Assembly (NCBI GenBank): GCA_022571825.1
Contig: JACZXC010000251.1
Coordinates: 1 to 5,076, forward strand
Length of the DNA stretch: 5,076 nt
Reading direction: 5' to 3'
From: Myxococcales bacterium
Lineage (GTDB): Bacteria > Myxococcota_A > UBA9160 > SMWR01
Both the position numbers and the translations under genes were made by a program. This document shows, in pieces, positions 1 to 4,303 of the stretch (position 1 is the stretch's first letter; each line of letters starts with the position of its first letter). The notes beneath the pieces were generated by a model. The model had not been told where the DNA came from. It saw nothing but the letters and a program-made list of their open reading frames with translations, and searched no databases.

Positions 1-41
1 TTGCGCATCTTTTTCCGGCGCTTCTTGATGACGTTGCCCAA
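1..41 (-). CDS. bS22/mS38-like (AURKAIP1/COX24 family) small basic ribosomal protein, 5' end only
   Basis: Only the first 13 codons and two bases of the next lie in the window; the rest runs off the left edge. The minus strand from base 41 reads M(TTG)-G-N-V-I-K-K-R-R-K-K-M-R. This closely resembles the start of the very small Lys/Arg-rich proteins of the AURKAIP1/COX24 type, the bacterial relatives of mitochondrial mS38, which include mycobacterial bS22. Those are usually about 30-45 residues and bind the small ribosomal subunit. The start codon is TTG. It is supported by GGAGG at 51-55 with a 9-base spacer, and by the family pattern of beginning M-G-(N/S)-V-(I/V)-K-K-R-R-K. No ATG or GTG lies in frame just upstream. 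It is 81 bases downstream of the TPR gene on the same strand. The family call rests on a short but very characteristic segment; a chance basic stretch is the alternative. Confidence 0.75.
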   Translation of the reverse strand, partial: MGNVIKKRRKKMR

Positions 42-50
42 GCTTCCCCC

Positions 51-55
51 CCTCC
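51..55 (-). promoter_or_regulatory. Ribosome binding site deciding the TTG start of the bS22-like gene
   Basis: On the minus strand GGAGG is followed by a G-run and then AAGC before the TTG at 41-39, a 9-base spacer. This strong Shine-Dalgarno sequence is the main reason for accepting a TTG start here. Confidence 0.7.
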
Positions 56-122
56 GACGGGAGCCGGGGACGAATACTGGCTCGGGGGCGCGAAGTCAAA
101 TCTCCGCTGCGGCAGAACGGGA

Positions 123-575
123 CTAGGCCGCCTGCCTGCGGCTGTAGAACCGTCCAAACCAACGGTTGAGCGGATGACGCCTGCGAAGAAAGCGCACGAC
201 CGGCTCTTTGCGCAGGCCCAACGCGACGAGACTCTGCTGAATCACCTCGTCGTCGGGATCGATCATCAGACCCCGACGCAGGTAGCGAATGCCTTCGGCC
301 TTGAATCCGAAGGCGAGGTGGACCCGGGCCAGGTTGTGGTAGAGCACCGGATTGAAGAACTCCTCCTTGGCGGCGGATCGACACAACGCAAGCGCCTCCT
401 CGAAGCGCCGCTCCGCGAGTCCGAGGCATAGCCCGTAGTAGGAACGAACCCGGGGGCTGCCGGGTGAAAGCCGATGGGCCGAGCGAAAACGCTCGAGGGC
501 CGCCTCGTGATCGCCGATTGCGAGGGCCGCCAGGCCCTGGCCGAAATGATCCTCCGCCTTGCCGTTGGAATCCAT
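123..575 (-). CDS. Tetratricopeptide repeat (TPR) protein with a basic C-terminal tail
   Basis: This is a 150-residue cytosolic protein with no signal peptide or membrane segment. Three TPR-like helix pairs can be read: about 7-40 (G14-L-A-A-L then A-L-E-R-F and L-S-P), 41-75 (Y47-G-L-C-L-G then E-E-A-L-A-L-C) and 77-110 (Y79-H-N-L-A then A-E-G-I-R-Y-L and I-D-P-D). The tail from about 124 is strongly basic: P-V-V-R-F-L-R-R-R-H-P-L-N-R-W-F-G-R. An arrangement of 'PV..FL.R..PLN..LGR' after a few TPRs is familiar from small deltaproteobacterial TPR proteins, by recollection only. TPRs are protein-binding scaffolds; the partner is unknown. A basic tail next to a bS22-like gene might mean contact with RNA or ribosomes, which is only an inference. 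The ATG is preceded by GAGGAG at 582-587 with a 6-base spacer, so the start is well supported. The stop is TAG. Confidence 0.85.
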   Translation of the reverse strand: MDSNGKAEDHFGQGLAALAIGDHEAALERFRSAHRLSPGSPRVRSYYGLCLGLAERRFEEALALCRSAAKEEFFNPVLYHNLARVHLAFGFKAEGIRYLRRGLMIDPDDEVIQQSLVALGLRKEPVVRFLRRRHPLNRWFGRFYSRRQAA

Positions 576-581
576 GAGTCA

Positions 582-587
582 CTCCTC
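582..587 (-). promoter_or_regulatory. Ribosome binding site of the TPR gene
   Basis: GAGGAG on the minus strand, 6 bases before the ATG at 575-573. It is a near-ideal Shine-Dalgarno sequence and fixes the start. Confidence 0.75.
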
Positions 588-702
588 GAGGCCGCCTTTG
601 GGGGGGTCGGAATCGAGACGGCGACGTCTAGCATGGCAAGTCCCGTGCCGAACCGACCCACACGCAACCGTGGTCCCAAGCCCCCGACAATACGGCTGCT
701 CC

Positions 703-727
703 CGACCGGGCCGGATCGGACCCGTCG
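703..727. repeat. Imperfect palindrome in the KH-TPR gap
   Basis: The outer arms CGAC (703-706) and GTCG (724-727) pair. Further GG/CC and CCG/CGG pairs follow inward, with mismatches at 707/723 and 710/720. Such structures arise easily in GC-rich DNA, so function is uncertain. Confidence 0.35.
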
Positions 728-809
728 GTGTGATCCGCCCCATCAGGTTCGCTCTCGTAATTCGCAGTTTCGAGATGGTGTCTACGACCCCGCCGCGCCC
801 GTGTCGGTG

Positions 810-920
810 CCCTGCGAGGCAAGCGCGGCAGCGCGCGCAGCGAGCCTAGCGAGCGAAGTGCGGGTAGGGCCGGGGTCTGCCCGGACCGGGGCCCTGCAAG
901 GCAAACGCGCGCAGCGAGCC
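810..920. repeat. Imperfect direct repeat, two copies
   Basis: Copy 1 (810-846) and copy 2 (892-920) both begin CCCTGC(G/A)AGGCAA(G/A)CGC and both end CGCGCAGCGAGCC. Copy 1 carries 8 extra bases in the middle. The copies lie 45 bases apart, with a 30-base palindrome (866-895) overlapping the start of copy 2. This looks like local duplication with drift in a non-coding spacer; there is no sign of a transposase or of regular spacing. Confidence 0.6.
866..895. repeat. 30-base interrupted palindrome
   Basis: AGGGCC (866-871) pairs with GGCCCT (890-895). A symmetric GG/GG interior loop follows, then GGTC (874-877) pairs with GACC (884-887) around a 6-base loop. It could fold as RNA on either strand. 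No T-run follows on either side, so a simple intrinsic terminator is unlikely. Confidence 0.5.
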
Positions 921-974
921 GAAGGCGCCCAAGGCCGGTGGCCGCGGGAGCTGGAGCAGTCGAGTGAGCCGGGC

Positions 975-993
975 TTGTCCCAGACCGGGACGA
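975..993 (-). terminator. Possible terminator hairpin after the KH gene
   Basis: Six bases past the KH stop codon, a 7-bp stem (GTCCC 977-981 with GGGAC 987-991, extended by a T.G and a T-A pair) closes a 5-base loop. Its position suits an end of transcription, but no U-tract follows on the minus strand. It would therefore be a weak or factor-assisted stop, or an mRNA 3'-end stabiliser. Confidence 0.4.
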
Positions 994-998
994 CCCAA

Positions 999-1232
999 CT
1001 AGTACTCGATGATCTCCAGGATGTACCGTTTCTTCTCTTTGCCGCTGGTCGCCGCCATCAAGGTCCGGATCGCGGACGCGTGGGCGCCCCCCTTGCCAAT
1101 GACCTTGCCGAGGTCCTCCTTGGCAACCCGAAGCTCGAGCACGTGGGCGTGCTCGCCGATCACTTCTTTGATCTGGACCTCCTCGGGCTTGTCGACCAGC
1201 GAACGAACGATCGCTGTAATCAGCTCCTTCAT
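999..1232 (-). CDS. khpA: KH-domain RNA-binding protein, KhpA (YlqC) family
   Basis: A 77-residue single KH domain, the usual size of KhpA. The signature GXXG loop is G46-K-G-G49 in the context V-I-G-K-G-G-A-H-A-S-A-I-R-T-L, followed by the expected helix and a last strand R-Y-I-L-E-I-I. The N-terminus M-K-E-L-I-T-A-I-V-R-S-L-V-D matches the family's first helix. KhpA proteins bind RNA broadly, often as a heterodimer with KhpB (Jag/EloR), and affect cell size, division and small-RNA or mRNA fate in Gram-positive species. The role in Gram-negative species is less clear. The ATG at 1232-1230 has GGAGGGA just upstream; an in-frame extension back to 1337 is arginine-rich and unlike the family. 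In many genomes khpA lies between rpsP and rimM; here it does not. A KhpB partner is not in the window. Confidence 0.9.
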   Translation of the reverse strand: MKELITAIVRSLVDKPEEVQIKEVIGEHAHVLELRVAKEDLGKVIGKGGAHASAIRTLMAATSGKEKKRYILEIIEY

Positions 1233-1235
1233 GGG

Positions 1236-1242
1236 TCCCTCC
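1236..1242 (-). promoter_or_regulatory. Ribosome binding site deciding the khpA start
   Basis: GGAGGGA on the minus strand with CCC between it and the ATG (core GGAGG to ATG is 5 bases). It supports the 77-residue start over the longer open frame to 1337. Confidence 0.7.
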
Positions 1243-1378
1243 GCGTTCGCCCAACGGATCTTCGTTCCCGGACCAGTACGGCCACCCAGCAGGTGCCGAA
1301 TCGGGCCGCGACGCAGTGTACCCTTCCACCGAGCCAAAAACGATGTAAAACGCGCCCCAACACAAGAACTTGCGTTAG

Positions 1379-1390
1379 GCCCCTCGGGGC
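1379..1390. repeat. Short GC hairpin between the beta-barrel gene and khpA
   Basis: GCCCC-TC-GGGGC folds to a tight hairpin about 75 bases past the barrel gene's stop and 147 bases before khpA. It might end the barrel transcript. It lacks a U-tract, so this is tentative. The rest of 1233-1464 shows only the khpA ribosome binding site; an AT-richer patch at 1335-1375 is the best guess for the khpA promoter, without a clear -35/-10 pair. Confidence 0.3.
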
Positions 1391-1464
1391 AATGCCACTT
1401 CGGCGCGGGTCCCAGGGCTCGCGAACCTCTGTGGAACCACCCACGGTGCTGACCGCCACAGCCG

Positions 1465-2661
1465 TCAGAGGCGGAAGGAATATTGGAGAACGATCCGGTT
1501 CTGATCGAAATCGGCGACGATGGAGTTACCCGTGTTCCGCCAGTACCGGTAGCTGAGCTCCACCCGACTCCGGCGGGTCAGATCGTGCCGGATTTCCAGC
1601 TCAAAGCCCGCGTAGAGGCTCTCCTTCAGTTTCAGCGCCTCGTCCTCGAACCGTGAGATGAACCCGCTGGCGGTCGCCGCGGTTCGATCGCCGAACTGCT
1701 TCTTGAGTCCGATCCGCCCGGTGGCCTCCACGACCTCATTGCCCACCAGGTTCGACTGGAACTCGTTGGCAACCGAGAGGAAACCGCTCCAGCCCGGGAC
1801 CAGCTGGGCGTGGAGGGTCGCGTGGCCCAGCACTGAATGTTGGGTGCCCCGCGAGCCGAAGTCCATGAGACCGTATCCGAGGGCGAGCTCACCCCGGGCG
1901 GCAGGCAGCCAGCGCGAACGCAGGCCCAGCAGCATCGACGCGTTCGCGTGCCCCGAGCGTGCGCTGTCCCGGTAGCCTCGGTATCCGGATTGGGCCAGAA
2001 CGTAGGCGGACGAGCGGTGACCCAGCGGACTCTGGTATTCGACAGTGGCGGAACCCTGGCCAAAGTCGGCTCGAAAATTGGGATCGACCGCGCTGCCACC
2101 TCCCGTCGCCTCGATCACGGCTGCGAAAGACTCGCTGGCGAAGTAGGTCGCCTGAACGCCGAGCTCTATCTCCCGCCCGCCGGGGAGCTCGCGCCAGTAG
2201 CGAATCCCCAGATCGGAGCGGTGGACCTGGAGCAGGTTGCGGACGTCGTCTGGCGGCAGCCCCCGCTGTCGGGGCGAGGTTGTGTACGCCTCCGAGATTC
2301 GCACCCGGAGTCCCGGCAGCAGTCCGGCCTCTGCGAAGCCACTCACCCGGGCGAACTCGGCGCCGAGAGACGCCTCGCCCAGGGTCCGGCGAACGTCGAC
2401 ACGCAGGTCTGCGCCGATCTCGAGGGCGGGGGTGCGGTAGGCCAACTCGAGGCGCGGCACAATCCAGCCGCCGAACTCAGGGGTCGATCCCGCTCGCGCG
2501 AAGGACGGATTGTCATCGAAGAGGGCCGCGAACCGAACCGAGGGACGCACGCGGATCTGGGCGCTCTCCCCTTCCTGGGACCGCGCCGGCGAAATGAGAA
2601 CGAGCACCACGGTCGGAACCCACACCCACGCCGCCGAGAGCCTATGCACTCGTCTCCTCAT
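1465..2661 (-). CDS. Outer-membrane beta-barrel protein (BBP2/exopolysaccharide-locus porin type)
   Basis: 398 residues. Signal peptide: basic M-R-R-R-V-H-R, hydrophobic core about 10-24, probable cleavage near S24-P-A-R-S-Q-E. The mature part is a run of alternating-residue strands split by polar turns (e.g. L71-E-L-A-Y, E165-L-G-V-Q-A-T-Y, G257-E-L-A-L-G-Y, V367-E-L-S-Y-R-Y), typical of a barrel of 12 or more strands. The early F-D-D-N-P-S-F (48-54) followed by 'P.LELAYRTP' resembles the 'NDN.f' start of BBP2_2-type barrels common in exopolysaccharide loci; this family call is by pattern only. The last strand N-R-I-V-L-Q-Y-S-F-R-L ends in L rather than the usual F, with F at the third-last place. 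The start overlaps the upstream gene's stop (ATGA) and has no Shine-Dalgarno sequence, so it is probably translated by re-initiation. The frame runs on to 3030 inside the upstream gene, but that extension is arginine-rich and would hide the signal peptide. Confidence 0.8.
   Translation of the reverse strand: MRRRVHRLSAAWVWVPTVVLVLISPARSQEGESAQIRVRPSVRFAALFDDNPSFARAGSTPEFGGWIVPRLELAYRTPALEIGADLRVDVRRTLGEASLGAEFARVSGFAEAGLLPGLRVRISEAYTTSPRQRGLPPDDVRNLLQVHRSDLGIRYWRELPGGREIELGVQATYFASESFAAVIEATGGGSAVDPNFRADFGQGSATVEYQSPLGHRSSAYVLAQSGYRGYRDSARSGHANASMLLGLRSRWLPAARGELALGYGLMDFGSRGTQHSVLGHATLHAQLVPGWSGFLSVANEFQSNLVGNEVVEATGRIGLKKQFGDRTAATASGFISRFEDEALKLKESLYAGFELEIRHDLTRRSRVELSYRYWRNTGNSIVADFDQNRIVLQYSFRL
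2658..2661 (-). promoter_or_regulatory. ATGA stop-start overlap coupling the secreted-protein and barrel genes
   Basis: The TGA of the 442-aa gene (2660-2658) shares two bases with the ATG of the barrel gene (2661-2659). No purine-rich ribosome binding site precedes the ATG. This suggests translational coupling, with the two products made in a linked ratio. Confidence 0.8.
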
Positions 2662-3986
2662 CGGATCGTACCCGGTGGATCGACGGGAAATACTGGAGGA
2701 CCCAGGGGTGCGATCGGGATCCCAGCAGCCGAAAGGGGGGCATCGCCGCCACGACCCGCGAAGCCCAGGATGCGTCGGCCCAAGCCCGCGGGACCGTACA
2801 AGCGCCGAACGAAGTCCGGGCTGGCGAGGCTCATCTCTGCAGCCACGCGTGTGACGTACCGGCGGGGCGCGGCGACGGCGAATTCCGCGTCCTCGAGCAG
2901 TGTGAGGTAGTCCGCGTCCGAGGATCGGAGTCGCGCCAGCCGCAAGACGTCCAGCCGGGATCCACGGGCCAGCAGTACGCGAATCGCGTGCTGACCGGCG
3001 CCGAGGGAAAGGGTGACGACCGGGACCCAAGCGAAGCGGGACTCGGGCGTCGACACGCGGATTCGGTACCGACCATCGATCGACCAGATCTGGGGCGAGG
3101 GTCCACTCATCCGACCCGAGACCGAGACCAACCCGGGCTCCGCAAGCCGGACGCGATAGGTGAACTCCGCCGGACTTCCAGTCGTCGTGGCCCAGGCATC
3201 ACCCGAGGCCGGCGGGATCAGACTCCCCGCCGCACGCGCTCCCCAGTCCGAGGCGGCCACGAAGGCTTCTCCTTCGAGCTCGATCGGCTCGCCGATCTGC
3301 GGAAGCTGCGATTCGAGACCCAGGGCATGGGCCAGGGTCCGTGCCTGGTCACCGGCCGTGAGCGGTCGGCCGGATCGCCAGCCTTCCGCGGGTGCCAGGC
3401 AGAGAGGCCGGTATGCGGTCAGCTCCACGCCTTCGATCCTCGATCCGGATCTCAGATAGGCGGTGATTTCGTGGGGGCCCCGGCGCAGAGGCACCAGCAT
3501 CGGCGCGTAGGCGACCCCCAGGGCGGACGGATCCAGATGCGCCACGGGCCGCCGATCCACCGTCCAGCGTTGGATGCCGACCCCTTCCACCGCGAGCAGA
3601 TACAGGCCCGCAGCCGGAGCCGTGAAGGTGGCGCGCAGAGGCGCCCGCGGGTCTCGGTGCGGGGGAAGCTCGACGGACACGTGAAAGGGAGAGCGCGACG
3701 GAACCCGACGTCCGCCGGCCTGGGTGATGAGCTCGGCGCGGTCCGGACACAGCAGCGCGAAGCGCTCGGCGCTGGTTCCGGGGTCCACTTCGCCGATCCC
3801 GATGGCTTCGATCAGCGCCTGCGCCCACCCATCGTGATAGATCACGCGCTGGCTACCCAAAGACCGAGCCGGGAGCAGAACCAGCGAGTCCGAAACCGCG
3901 AACGCCGGTCCCACTGCGGCGATCCAGCTGACCGCGAGCGCAAGGGCGACTCGATGCCACGAGCGTGTTGTCTCGAGCGCTCCCAC
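2658..3986 (-). CDS. Secreted protein with two carbohydrate-binding-like beta-sandwich repeats, family not recognised
   Basis: 442 residues, exported. Residues 1-30 form a signal peptide (R8, R12, then a hydrophobic V-A-L-A-L-A-V core, and an A-F-A cleavage motif at 28-30). Two related modules follow, about 118-193 and 275-354. Each has an 'aG.y.l.v.g' strand, then W-(T/S)-(V/I)-D-x-R (141-146; 301-306), a 'lvpLrrGpHeI' / 'tLsLgaGqHaI' strand turn (165-174; 326-335) and G-S-R-(I/L)-(E/D)-x-(V/L)-x-L (181-189; 342-350). Iterated strands with 'l.aG.H.i.v' recall CBM6/35 or galactose-binding-like folds; this is inference from pattern. Residues 355-400 look helical and the last 40 are Gly/Pro-rich. 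No catalytic motif was seen. Cys80 and Cys196 are the only cysteines and could pair in the periplasm. The start is GTG; GAGGG at 3994-3998 lies 7 bases upstream. It is coupled to the barrel gene, so a periplasmic or surface partner of that barrel is likely. Confidence 0.75.
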   Translation of the reverse strand: MGALETTRSWHRVALALAVSWIAAVGPAFAVSDSLVLLPARSLGSQRVIYHDGWAQALIEAIGIGEVDPGTSAERFALLCPDRAELITQAGGRRVPSRSPFHVSVELPPHRDPRAPLRATFTAPAAGLYLLAVEGVGIQRWTVDRRPVAHLDPSALGVAYAPMLVPLRRGPHEITAYLRSGSRIEGVELTAYRPLCLAPAEGWRSGRPLTAGDQARTLAHALGLESQLPQIGEPIELEGEAFVAASDWGARAAGSLIPPASGDAWATTTGSPAEFTYRVRLAEPGLVSVSGRMSGPSPQIWSIDGRYRIRVSTPESRFAWVPVVTLSLGAGQHAIRVLLARGSRLDVLRLARLRSSDADYLTLLEDAEFAVAAPRRYVTRVAAEMSLASPDFVRRLYGPAGLGRRILGFAGRGGDAPLSAAGIPIAPLGPPVFPVDPPGTIR

Positions 3987-3993
3987 CTCTCCA

Positions 3994-4004
3994 CCCTCGA
4001 AGGG
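3994..4004 (-). promoter_or_regulatory. Ribosome binding site inside a small hairpin before the GTG start
   Basis: The minus strand reads CCCT-TCG-AGGG, a 4-bp hairpin. Its 3' side is most of the Shine-Dalgarno sequence GAGGG (3998-3994), 7 bases from the GTG at 3986. A second GGAG at 3989-3992 is only 2 bases from the start and less suitable. The hairpin could mask the site, but it is short. Confidence 0.45.
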
Positions 4005-4023
4005 CCCGTGGGCAATGGCAGCC

Positions 4024-4046
4024 GGGGGTGGCCCCTCAATGGGGGC
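4024..4046 (-). promoter_or_regulatory. Alternative hairpins in the leader of the secreted-protein gene
   Basis: On the minus strand the run GGGG (4035-4032) can pair with CCCC just upstream (4045-4042, 6-base loop region) or with CCCCC just downstream (4028-4024). The two hairpins exclude each other. They lie 38-60 bases before the GTG. It could be a leader switch or merely G/C-run coincidence. Confidence 0.3.
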
Positions 4047-4072
4047 TCATCGGGCTGGGATGCAACCATCTT

Positions 4073-4149
4073 GACTGGCGGACTGGCCCGAATCGAACCC
4101 GAGCCGACGTCGTTCTGGGGGCCGGAAGGTTCAAGCCAGCTCGCCAGCC
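4073..4149 (-). repeat. 77-base rod-like inverted repeat with tRNA-3'-end-like arms
   Basis: The outer arms 4073-4087 and 4135-4149 pair over 15 positions. Read as minus-strand RNA there are 12 Watson-Crick pairs, 2 G.U pairs and one A.C mismatch. Inside, GAACC pairs with GGTTC (4095-4099 with 4128-4132), then CCGGC pairs with GTCGG (4121-4125 with 4104-4108, one G.U). The arms are themselves near-tandem 8-base repeats (GACTGGCG-GACTGGCC at 4073-4088). Each arm read outward resembles a tRNA T-loop and acceptor end: GGTTCGATTC...GTCCGCCA on the minus strand and GGTTCAAG...CTCGCCA on the plus strand. No anticodon arm forms, so it is not a working tRNA. It lies 87 bases before the GTG start and no T-run follows. 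Confidence 0.6.
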
Positions 4150-4270
4150 GACCGAAACTGAGGTATCCATGGCGTCGATTTCAATGAGCCATCACGACTT
4201 CGACAGCAACGCGCGGCCCGAGCCGCAATTGAGCTGCCCAAAGCAAATTTCGCCTGTCTGAGCCAACCCC

Positions 4271-4299
4271 AGGGCCCCGGCAGGCGAACGGGGGCCCCT
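4271..4299 (+). promoter_or_regulatory. Hairpin just upstream of the mgtE start
   Basis: AGGGCCCC (4271-4278) can pair with GGGGCCCCT (4291-4299) with one bulged C, forming a very stable stem that ends 4 bases before the ATG. It covers the only G-rich stretch that could serve as a ribosome binding site (4290-4294). It may limit translation initiation; a link to magnesium is not shown, and it lacks the size and conserved parts of an M-box riboswitch. Confidence 0.4.
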
Positions 4300-4303
4300 C
4301 GGC

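Larger units (their letters stand above)
576..998. other. 423-base non-coding gap between the KH and TPR genes
   Basis: No frame here gives a believable protein: the open frames have skewed, low-complexity R/P/G/A content and cross the neighbouring genes out of phase. The stretch holds the TPR gene's ribosome binding site, three imperfect palindromes (703-727, 866-895, 975-993) and an imperfect direct repeat (810-846 and 892-920). A promoter for the TPR gene is expected in the part next to 575, but no convincing -35/-10 pair was found on the minus strand. Confidence 0.6.
3987..4303. other. 317-base divergent intergenic region
   Basis: This lies between the minus-strand secreted-protein gene and plus-strand mgtE and must hold promoters for both. 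It contains the rod-like inverted repeat at 4073-4149, a G/C hairpin set at 4024-4046, the hairpin at 3994-4004 and a hairpin before mgtE at 4271-4299. The AT-richer part at 4160-4255 is the likeliest place for the mgtE promoter, yet no good -35/-10 pair was found. TTGACT at 4071-4076 has no matching -10. No believable protein was seen here. Confidence 0.6.

Noticed and set aside
1233..1337. An N-terminal extension of khpA to 1337.
   Set aside because: KhpA proteins are about 75-80 residues and begin at M-K-E-L-I; the strong ribosome binding site at 1236-1242 fits that start.
474..1556. A 360-codon open frame on the plus strand.
   Set aside because: It runs antisense through khpA and the start of the TPR gene, with no recognisable domain and skewed composition.
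1837..2910. A 357-codon open frame on the plus strand opposite the barrel gene.
   Set aside because: It crosses two real minus-strand genes and has no domain or start signal; the opposite frame is a clear barrel with a signal peptide.
2662..3030. An N-terminal extension of the barrel gene to 3030.
   Set aside because: It lies inside the upstream gene in another frame, is arginine/proline-rich, and would place the signal peptide 123 residues inside the protein.
4071..4100. TTGACT as a -35 element for a plus-strand promoter.
   Set aside because: No -10-like hexamer lies 16-18 bases downstream, and the hexamer overlaps the inverted-repeat arm.
4076..4150. A tRNA gene on the minus strand: CCA at 4078-4076, TTCGA loop, right overall length, and a 6-bp acceptor stem can be drawn.
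   Set aside because: The canonical T-stem fails (G/G mismatches), the first acceptor pair is C-C, and no 7-base anticodon loop on a 5-bp stem can be formed. The segment folds better as one long rod. A decayed tRNA remains possible.
2988..4187. A long open frame on the plus strand (399 codons) opposite the secreted-protein gene.
   Set aside because: It is an antisense shadow in GC-rich DNA: arginine/glycine/proline-rich, no domain pattern and no ribosome binding site. The minus frame has a signal peptide and ordered repeats.
4150..4303. An M-box magnesium riboswitch before mgtE.
   Set aside because: The leader is too short and none of the conserved M-box segments could be recognised; only a simple hairpin is visible.
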